Position numbers and translations under genes: made by a program. From the NCBI GenBank assembly GCA_001839685.1, contig MLAK01000002.1, positions 161,464 through 225,463 of the forward strand: 64,000 nt of DNA. The letters run 5' to 3'. This DNA comes from Tritrichomonas foetus (Eukaryota > Parabasalia > Tritrichomonadida > Tritrichomonadidae). Every line of letters starts with the position of its first letter. The stretch's first letter is position 1. Positions 21,036 to 28,268 of this stretch are shown in pieces. The notes under the pieces were generated by a model, which ran no database searches, was not told where the DNA came from, and saw only the letters and a list, made by a program, of their open reading frames with translations.

Positions 21036-21605
21036 ATGCACCACACCATGGAAAAATTTAGCCAGCGGCAAAAATTTACTAAGCAGGAGGATAACCAACT
21101 CCTTCGTCTTGTCAAAAAATACGGTACAAAAAGCTGGGAAATTATCGCACAACATATGAGCCGCCGTACAGGAAGGCAATGCCGAGATCGTTATAATAAT
21201 CACTTACTAGAGAATTTCACCAAAGGTTCGTGGACTCCTGAAGAAGATCAAATCATTATTTCCAATTTTCTAAAAATTGGGCCACGGTGGTCCATTATAT
21301 CGAAAAAATTGACTGGCAGGAGCGGAAATGACATTAAAAATCGGTGGCACAAAAAATTATCAAAGCTAAATAATTTACAGATAGAAATCCAAAATTCGGA
21401 TAAAAAAGAGAATCAAGATGCTCCATACATTAGCAACGTTGTTGGACGATCGGATGAAAAGATTAAAGTTGGAAATGTGAAGGAAAAAGAAAAAGAAAAA
21501 TCAAAAGAAAACTTAATGAAAGTTTTTTCATTGTATGAGCAAACTGGACAAACATGGAATATGTTTCCAACAAGAGCGGAAGCAGATTTACTCTGGGATA
21601 ACTAG
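21036..21605 (+). CDS. R2R3-type Myb transcription factor (sister of 18711-19385)
   Basis: DNA-binding regulator. Seen in 189 residues: first repeat from about residue 12 (KFTKQEDNQLLRLVKKYGT, GRQCRDRYNNHL), second repeat with KGSWTPEEDQII and GRSGNDIKNRWHKKLS. A short Lys/Glu linker and C-terminal WNMFPTRAEADLLW follow. The Myb core is close to that of the divergent neighbour, and both end in the same WNxFPxxAE motif, so the two arose by duplication. ATG at 21036; an in-frame ATG four codons on (21048) is an alternative start. Confidence 0.9.
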   Translation: MHHTMEKFSQRQKFTKQEDNQLLRLVKKYGTKSWEIIAQHMSRRTGRQCRDRYNNHLLENFTKGSWTPEEDQIIISNFLKIGPRWSIISKKLTGRSGNDIKNRWHKKLSKLNNLQIEIQNSDKKENQDAPYISNVVGRSDEKIKVGNVKEKEKEKSKENLMKVFSLYEQTGQTWNMFPTRAEADLLWDN

Positions 21606-22608
21606 TTATCAAAGCTTGTTTTTTTGTTTTTAATAAATATTTTAGAATTCCTATCTCCATCAGCATTTTCATATTACCAAGTTTTAAAAATAATTTATTT
21701 CTTGAGTTTTGAATCAAAACTTTTGATAATCAGAATTCTGGTATCTTCAGAATGAAGACTTCATTCGATAAAAAAGGTAATAAAGAAACGGTTTCTGAAT
21801 GACACCGAATTTTTTCTGAAAATAGGACGAAAAGTGAATATTCAAAAATTCATTCAATATTAACATGACAAGTTGGATATATTCTCAAATTTCAATGACG
21901 TACGTTGAAAACGATGAAATAGAGTTATTAAAAATAACTTCCAAATTTCGTTGTTTACATTGATTTCTTCAACTTGCCGAAGTGAAAAGAATATGTAAAA
22001 GTCGACCTATCGATCTCAGAAATTTCTGAGAAATGTAAAGACAATTCTGAAGGAAAAAATATTCTGTCATTTCATTTTCGGAAGAAAAACATTTCATAGT
22101 TTTCGAATATGTTATAGTCGTGAACAAAGTAATTCTTTTCGTTGCGATTTTTCACCTTTATTTTTGTGAGCAAGATTGAGTGTTTTCTGAAATATTCTGA
22201 AATTACAGTTTTTTTGAAATATCGCTATTCAATTTCATCTAATGAAAACATTGTAGTTAATTATTGAAAATATTATATGTCGTAAAGTTGAAATTCTATG
22301 TTACTGACTTTCTAATTTGAAAGGAATTGGATTTTAAAATTTTTTCCTTTTCATTTTTCTTTGATTCATTCAAATTATTTTATTTCTCCTAAATGATTTT
22401 TCTCATTTGGATTTTTTTCCTTAAAAAACACATAGGAGATATTTCTATAGTCAATATTCATTTTTATGCAAATTAGATGGATGATTGAAAAATCACTCAT
22501 AAACTACACAATTTATCAAAAAACAATTGAAAAGACATGATATGCAATATCAAAACTTCTCAAAAAATAACTTAATTTGCTTTTCAATCTTCTCAACCCT
22601 AAAACTTG
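21606..22608. other. Intergenic spacer, no gene seen
   Basis: About 1 kb of AT-rich sequence with short homopolymer runs. No frame with motif support on either strand. Confidence 0.5.
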
Positions 22609-23259
22609 ATGTTTGCAAACCCCTCGATGTTTTTTTCACACCGACGAGTAAGTTTGCACCCTATTCCTTACGATCCCTTTTTCAATTTGTTGACAGCAAG
22701 CGACCAAAATCAATATCTTCAACTTTGCCAGTTTTTTGTTGTCGCCGAGGACAGGAACAAGCGAAATCTTGGAATGCCAACATTCATCAAGCATCTCACA
22801 ATGATACATGATTTCGTTAATCAAGGTGACAATCTTGATGGAATTCGAGGCATGCTTTGCGGTATACATTTCGGTGTGAATTCCTTTATGATTAATACAG
22901 CAAAACTAAAGTCATTTATGAATCGTTCTAAATCATGCATAAACGGGTGTTTTCAGAAACTCGGATATAATATGGTGAAACCTTCACGTGACATCACTAC
23001 TTTGCTTACAGAAATTCATCCAACTGGAGCGCCAATCCACCAGGCATCATCCAGACAGTGGTGCGTCAGAAGGGGAACTGACCAGTCACCTTTGTGTTTT
23101 GTACCATCTATTGAAAAAAAGTTTGCAGCACCAGATATTCAGGAGGACATGTCTAAAAAAGAAAAAGTTCCGCTTTTCTACGTCGACCTTGAGTCGCTGT
23201 TGAATCACAAAGAAGCACTTGATTATCATCAAGCGCTAACTACGGAAATAGTTTATTAA
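22609..23259 (+). CDS. IBP39-like initiator-binding-domain protein
   Basis: Probable transcription factor of the trichomonad-specific initiator-binding family; T. vaginalis IBP39 binds the Inr through a winged-helix IBD. Seen in 216 residues: an N-terminal IBD-like region at about 15-115 with DRNKRNLGMPTFIKH, GMLCGIHFGVNSFMINT and the helix RSKSCINGCFQKLGYN, the pattern I associate with the IBD recognition helix; then RQWCVRRG and a C-terminal part ending in acidic and His-rich sequence. Shorter than IBP39 (about 340 residues), so the C-terminal polymerase-binding domain may be missing. The frame opens one codon earlier at TTG; ATG chosen at 22609. Recalled from family pattern, not searched. 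Confidence 0.6.
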   Translation: MFANPSMFFSHRRVSLHPIPYDPFFNLLTASDQNQYLQLCQFFVVAEDRNKRNLGMPTFIKHLTMIHDFVNQGDNLDGIRGMLCGIHFGVNSFMINTAKLKSFMNRSKSCINGCFQKLGYNMVKPSRDITTLLTEIHPTGAPIHQASSRQWCVRRGTDQSPLCFVPSIEKKFAAPDIQEDMSKKEKVPLFYVDLESLLNHKEALDYHQALTTEIVY

Positions 23260-23686
23260 AAAAACTTAGCCATAGTGGTAATTTACACGTTTTGCATTAT
23301 ATGTTTTATTGTATTATCATCTGTTTCATTTACTTCATCTTTGGTGTCCATTTTATGTATTATTTCTTTAGTTTTTTTCATGAAAACAATACCAAAGACG
23401 ATTGATTAATAGCTAATTAAGGATTGATTTATAACAAAGTAATGATTGATTTATAATAAAACAATGATTGATAAATAAAAGATGTGATTCAAAAAGAAAT
23501 GATTGTCAAACTATTTAATGACAAATAACTATGAATATGAGACGAAGACTTTGTACAAAGGCATAAAAATTTGAATAAATGAGCATTGGCCGCATTGAAG
23601 CAATGATACAATTTAAATATTATATAAAAGGAAAATGCTCATTTAAATTTTATATGATTGAAGTGAGGTCGAATAAATTTGTGTTG
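23260..23686. other. Spacer with 22-bp tandem repeat
   Basis: AT-rich spacer downstream of the IBP39-like gene, holding the 22-bp repeat listed separately. No gene. Confidence 0.6.
23402..23487. repeat. 22-bp tandem repeat, about four units
   Basis: Four imperfect units beginning ATTGATTWATA start at 23402, 23424, 23446 and 23468. The second and third are nearly identical. AT-rich and short, so of little functional weight. Confidence 0.7.
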
Positions 23687-24558
23687 CTAAATCTTCGAAC
23701 ACAATTCATTGATCTTGAGCTTTGAATAATTTGGTCCCCAATTGTGATTATATGTTATCTTTGCCACTTCTTCCAATAATTCTGGGTCTCTAATACAAAC
23801 ACAGTACATCTAAACTGAGATTCACAATAACCATTAATGAAGTTATGACTATAATGATCAAAGATATCACAATTATTGTTGGAATCAATTCAAAGTATTG
23901 AGTCATATTTGTCATTACCAATCAAGGAATCGAACTGACTCTCATCTTGAGCCAAAAACACCAGATCTTCACATTTTATACTGTCATAAATGGGTAATAA
24001 ATATTATTGAGAAATAAAAGTGCATTTTCTCATGAAAAGTCTTCAATATTCGAGGAAATAGTGGAGTTTCACAGTACCTATCTCGAAAGACCATTTAAAG
24101 GTTCATCATATATAAAAATGAGATTAATACAACATAAGTAGCTCTTAAATTGATAAATTCATCAATTACCACAAATCTAAAATACTGTTATTATTTATAA
24201 TTTCCTTTCAAAATGCGCCATGGACCTGAGAATGATTCTATTTCATCTTCTTTTCATGCATTTTCATTTTAATATCACCTTTTATGCAAATTCATTCATC
24301 TGTCCAAAATTTTGTCATCAATCGTATCTTGTTATCTGTCGATTGTCTTTGGGTGAAATATTTAAGTATGTTATGTTGTGCTATCTTTGGCATTCATTCA
24401 CTTTGAGCGAATCATAACCACAGAAGAAACTTATGAAACATCACTGGTTCTTGTGATTTACTCAAGAATAGAGCAGAATCGATATGAAAATCATCTAATT
24501 TCTGATTCCCATCTTTATCATCCTTATAGATCTCACAATTTCTAAAATAAAAAAACAT
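23687..24558 (-). pseudogene. Probable decayed gene on the minus strand, unidentified
   Basis: Read on the minus strand from ATG 24556-24558, an apparent coding sequence runs for about 290 codons with repeated stops and frame changes and ends at TAG 23687-23689. Pieces have acidic, mixed composition unlike translated AT-rich spacer: KDDKDGNQKLDDFHIDSALF, EDEIESFSGPWRILKG, CEDLVFLAQDESQFDSLIG, RDPELLEEVAKITYNHNWG. I do not recognise the family. The length, single-strand consistency and composition make it the best-supported of the relics in this window, but no homologue was checked. Confidence 0.4.
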
Positions 24559-24717
24559 AATCAAAAGAATGATTTGAATGTATAATGACTCTGTTCCTGA
24601 TAGCTCCTGTTTTTAATGAAAATTATTTTGTCTCGAACAGCTTTTGATACATTTTCCCCTATTGTAGACAAATTTGTTTCGATTATGCAAAATCAATGTG
24701 ATTATCAACTCATACAT
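24559..24717. other. Short spacer before the minisatellite
   Basis: No gene. Open frames here run into the 14-bp repeat only because the repeat lacks stop codons. Confidence 0.5.
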
Positions 24718-25095
24718 GTCAACACATATTTGCCAACACACGTATGCCAACTCATGTATGCCAACTCATGTATGCCAACACACGTATGCCAACACACGTA
24801 TGCCAACTCATGTCTGCCAACTTATGTCTGCCAACTTATGTCTGCCAACTTATGTCTGCCAACTNNNNNNNNNNNNNNNNNNNNNNNNNNNNNNNNNNNN
24901 NNNNNNNNNNNNNNNNNNNNNNNNNNNNNNNNNNNNNNNNNNNNNNNNNNNNNNNNNNNNNNNNNNNNNNNNNNNNNNNNNNNNNNNNATGTCTGCCAAC
25001 TTATGTCTGCCAACTTATGTCTGCCAACTCATGTCTGCCAACTCATGTCTGCCAACTCATGTCTGCCAGCTTATGTTGCCAGCCCATGCTTGCCA
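24718..25095. repeat. 14-bp minisatellite (GCCAACTCATGTCT type) with gap
   Basis: Head-to-tail 14-base units drift from GCCAACACACGTAT and GCCAACTCATGTAT on the left to GCCAACTTATGTCT and GCCAACTCATGTCT on the right. Positions 24865-24988 are Ns. Because 14 is not a multiple of three and the unit has no stop in any forward frame, all three plus frames are open and give a 14-residue repeat (like ANSCLPTHVCQLMS). This is a property of the repeat and not evidence for a protein. Confidence 0.9.
24865..24988. other. Assembly gap (124 Ns) inside the minisatellite
   Basis: A run of N bounded on both sides by the 14-bp repeat, so the array length is unresolved. Confidence 0.95.
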
Positions 25096-25309
25096 ATATT
25101 CTCATCAACATATCATCAAAACAAAACAAAGAAATATGCCACACTGTCTACACTTTACAACTCGACAAAACCATCTTCTTAGCCTGTTGGGTAACGCTTC
25201 TTAATCAAACAATTGAAAGATCCCTCACACTCTAAAATCACATAAAGATCGAAGAGATTGTCACACTAACTAAAATATTTATTCCTCAACAATACAAAAA
25301 ATACAATGA

Positions 25310-26404
25310 TCAGTTCAAGCAATCCCTGATGAATTCTTCCATCTTTGGCACATTTTCTTCTACACTTGTGAGAAGCTTAAACTGGGCTTTGGTCCGAACG
25401 AGGTTGTGGGTAGGATATTTTATTTGGTAATAAGTATCACCATTTATATAATCCGTTAGAAACCTCACACATTGCATGTACGGGAAAAGTTTAACGGCAT
25501 AGGGCATATTTTCGATTTCAATTTGAGTCAAAAATGCTTTCGCTGATTCAAGATATCCTTTTGTGAAAGCTTTAAAGATATCGAAATTGAAACCCACGTT
25601 TTCGAGATTTGGATCATCTTCTAAACCTGTGTTTGCAGCAGTTCTTAAAAAGTCACCATAATCTGAAAATATGAAAGATGGCATGACGGTATCTAAGTCA
25701 ATAACACATAGTGGCTTTCCGTCTTTATCGAAAAGCATATTGTCGACTTTTGTATCACAGTGCGAGATTCTTTTTGGCAATTTATTTTCTCTGAAAAGTC
25801 GCTCAGCTTTGCACATCTCTTCAGCACGCTTTTCTATTTCATCAATATAATATTGAACTTCATCTAAACGTCCTGCTTTGTTTTCTTTGATTGATTCTCT
25901 TAATTGATTCAATCGAAATTCCATATTATGGAAATTTGGAATTGTTTCACCAAGTTGCTCTGGAATATCGGAAAGGAGATACTGAAAGTCACCAAACATT
26001 TTTCCGGCTGCATAGGAGGATTCTGGAGTTACTTGTTCATTCGTTATTGAATCTCCAATAAAGATATAAACCCGCCAATAGTTTTTGCCGTCAAAATAGT
26101 AGCAGAGGTCATTTGCGTCTGATTCAACGAATTTGAGAACTTTTCTGTGAAGATCGGTTTCGCCTCTTTCGATGAGTTTTTTCGTGATATGAGAAGTGAC
26201 GAGGAGGATGTTTTTCTGTAGGAGATTGATGTTTTGAAAGACGTGATTGTTGATGCTCTGAAGGACGTAGTCTGGCTTATCATCTTCGAGTGTTTTCACA
26301 ACATAAGAAGTATTGATTAATCCTTTGCCAAGCGGTTTGATTTTTTCGATTGTGCCTTCGATTTTGAAGTGGCGAAGAATTGTAACCAGACTGAAATCAG
26401 TCAT
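25310..26404 (-). CDS. NahK-like sugar kinase (aminoglycoside phosphotransferase fold)
   Basis: Small-molecule kinase of the APH/choline-kinase fold. The closest pattern I know is the bacterial N-acetylhexosamine 1-kinase (NahK) group, which phosphorylates GalNAc/GlcNAc at C1. Seen in 364 residues from the ATG at 26402-26404: Gly-rich GKGLINTSYVV near residues 27-37; catalytic loop H215-C-D217 with N222 in HCDTKVDN; metal-binding D236/D238 in CVIDLDTVMP; then DYGDFLRTAANTG, very like bacterial DFGDxIRxxANT. The open frame begins eight codons earlier, but those encode a Phe run. Substrate is inference. Bacterial resemblance suggests transfer. Confidence 0.75.
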   Translation of the reverse strand: MTDFSLVTILRHFKIEGTIEKIKPLGKGLINTSYVVKTLEDDKPDYVLQSINNHVFQNINLLQKNILLVTSHITKKLIERGETDLHRKVLKFVESDANDLCYYFDGKNYWRVYIFIGDSITNEQVTPESSYAAGKMFGDFQYLLSDIPEQLGETIPNFHNMEFRLNQLRESIKENKAGRLDEVQYYIDEIEKRAEEMCKAERLFRENKLPKRISHCDTKVDNMLFDKDGKPLCVIDLDTVMPSFIFSDYGDFLRTAANTGLEDDPNLENVGFNFDIFKAFTKGYLESAKAFLTQIEIENMPYAVKLFPYMQCVRFLTDYINGDTYYQIKYPTHNLVRTKAQFKLLTSVEENVPKMEEFIRDCLN

Positions 26405-27103
26405 CAACAAGGGAAAGAAAAAAAACATAATTGGGGAGAAAGCCGGGGTTGACCGTTTACTATGCCACTGTTTTCCTGATTTCTGATTTTTGTTATTTAG
26501 TTATGATAAAAATATTATAAAACAATAGAAATTGCGGTTTTTCCTTATATTTGCTCCAAATATCTACTTTTCCATAAGATATTTTGAAAATAATAAATAT
26601 TTTTTTTGAACACTCATCTCAATTTGTCATTCAAAATTTTGATTATCATGCAATACAGTTATCTTGATATTGGCTAAGATATGTTGCTAATAAACAATTA
26701 ATATAGTGTTTCTGTGATTAATATGAATTATTTTTATCTTTATATTCATTTTGGCGAGAGATGTTGAGTGATGCACAACAATCCAACCTATAGATAAATC
26801 TATTCCCATCTCAAATATCCAATGTATAGATTACTTGATATAAGTTTTAAATATATTCTCAAAATAACAGGACTGATATTTCATTTCTCAACTTCAACAA
26901 CCAGAAAATCAACAAAATTAGTTTTTTAAATTAACCATATCATAATATTAATATACTTAAAATTAGAGGGTCACTTTATTCGGAGGATTTTGCTTTCAAT
27001 GCTTTCACTATCAAAAAACATGAAGAAAACACATTTCACAATAATACGGTTACAATTAAATCAAGATATAGAAAGCTGTTGAGGCCAGAAATAAAGCTCT
27101 TGC
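26405..27103. other. Spacer between divergent sugar-kinase and PAP2 genes
   Basis: No gene. Holds a TGACCGTTTA element at 26450-26459, 46 bases before the sugar-kinase ATG. Confidence 0.5.
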
Positions 27104-27889
27104 ATGAAAGATACGCCACTTCTTTCAACACCACCAAAACAGAAACATAGCTTACTTCACAAAATCGATGGAAACGATTTACTAACGGCAATTATCGTCA
27201 TCTTAATATGGATAGGATTATCCTTCATTTCTCCACAAACACTCTATGTTCCATACAACGATTCACTTTCTAGTTATCCTTATATAGACGACGACCTAAT
27301 TTCCCCGATAATATATTCGATTATCATATTTCCCGGATCTTGGCTTTTTATTTCCATATTTTATATAATTTCCAAATTCCTTAATTTTGGACAGCAGGAT
27401 ACTTTCAGAAAGTTCCACTTTTGGACTGCAATTTGGATTCATTTAATATCGGTCGTTTTAACGGTCGACGTTATTGCCTTTTTGAATATTTTTGTGGGTC
27501 GAGTTCGGCCGAATTTTTACGCGCGATGCGGAAAAATCACAGATCCAAATGAATGTGATGTTCTTTCGAAATATCAATTTGATAATGAAAGGAAATCATT
27601 TCCAGCATCTGACCCAGGTGCCATAATGGCAAGCATGCTTTTCCTCACTCTTCTTCTCCAAAAAATGTGCTTGAGAAGACCTTCTTGGGTTTCTTGCTTG
27701 TCAATGATTTTTGTCGCTTTTGCATTCATTGCTGGATCAACCTGCATACGCGAATATAAAAATCATGCTGATGATGTGGTCGCTGGCTTCGCTATTGGAG
27801 CGATTATCTGCTCAACATTATTCTATGGATCTCACAAAAGGATTTTCAGGCACCTCAAGGAAGAGCCAAGTGATGTTTCTTCTGGGTAA
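27104..27889 (+). CDS. PAP2/LPP-fold membrane protein, catalytic residues substituted
   Basis: Integral membrane protein of the lipid phosphate phosphatase fold, which in active members removes phosphate from lipid phosphates. Seen in 261 residues: about six hydrophobic helices and the LPP landmark GRVRPNFYARC. The catalytic signatures are altered. Motif 1 (K-x6-RP) has N128 for the Lys; motif 2 (PSGH) reads P167-A-S-D170; motif 3 (SR-x5-H-x3-D) has C214 for the Arg and N220 for the His, with D224 kept. Length and fold are intact, with no frameshift. Animal LPPR proteins are comparable non-catalytic LPP relatives. Likely a pseudoenzyme; alignment by eye. Confidence 0.8.
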   Translation: MKDTPLLSTPPKQKHSLLHKIDGNDLLTAIIVILIWIGLSFISPQTLYVPYNDSLSSYPYIDDDLISPIIYSIIIFPGSWLFISIFYIISKFLNFGQQDTFRKFHFWTAIWIHLISVVLTVDVIAFLNIFVGRVRPNFYARCGKITDPNECDVLSKYQFDNERKSFPASDPGAIMASMLFLTLLLQKMCLRRPSWVSCLSMIFVAFAFIAGSTCIREYKNHADDVVAGFAIGAIICSTLFYGSHKRIFRHLKEEPSDVSSG

Positions 27890-28268
27890 TTTTGGGAAAC
27901 ATGACACCCAAACGTTATACTTTTATTTGCGAATAGAAATATAAATGAACATGAATAAACTGTAAATTATTTATTATTAGTATTTGTCCTCCATTTGTTA
28001 TTGCGGATTTCTTTTAATAAAAAAATAAGAAAAGATTAAAGATCATTCTATTGAAGAAAGATTATATTGACGAATTATTATGCTAAAGAAAATTATTGAT
28101 GATGAATTGTCGTAAAAATCTTATTTTAATTCTTAAGATATGGGTGATAGTGATAATCAATGAACTCCATTTTTATCTCTACATGCACAACAATGAAGAA
28201 AAAGATTATTTGTCAAACTAAAAAATGATCTAAAGAATCTTAAAATATATATTTATAAAATAAAAACA
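27890..28268. other. Convergent 3' spacer
   Basis: AT-rich spacer between the PAP2-fold gene and the coiled-coil gene on the opposite strand. Nothing else seen. Confidence 0.5.

Noticed and set aside
24718..25095. CRISPR array
   Set aside because: Units are contiguous with no spacers, and the organism is eukaryotic.
24616..25235. Three overlapping plus frames in the 14-bp repeat
   Set aside because: Openness is a property of the stop-free repeat and the N-gap. No start or domain supports translation.
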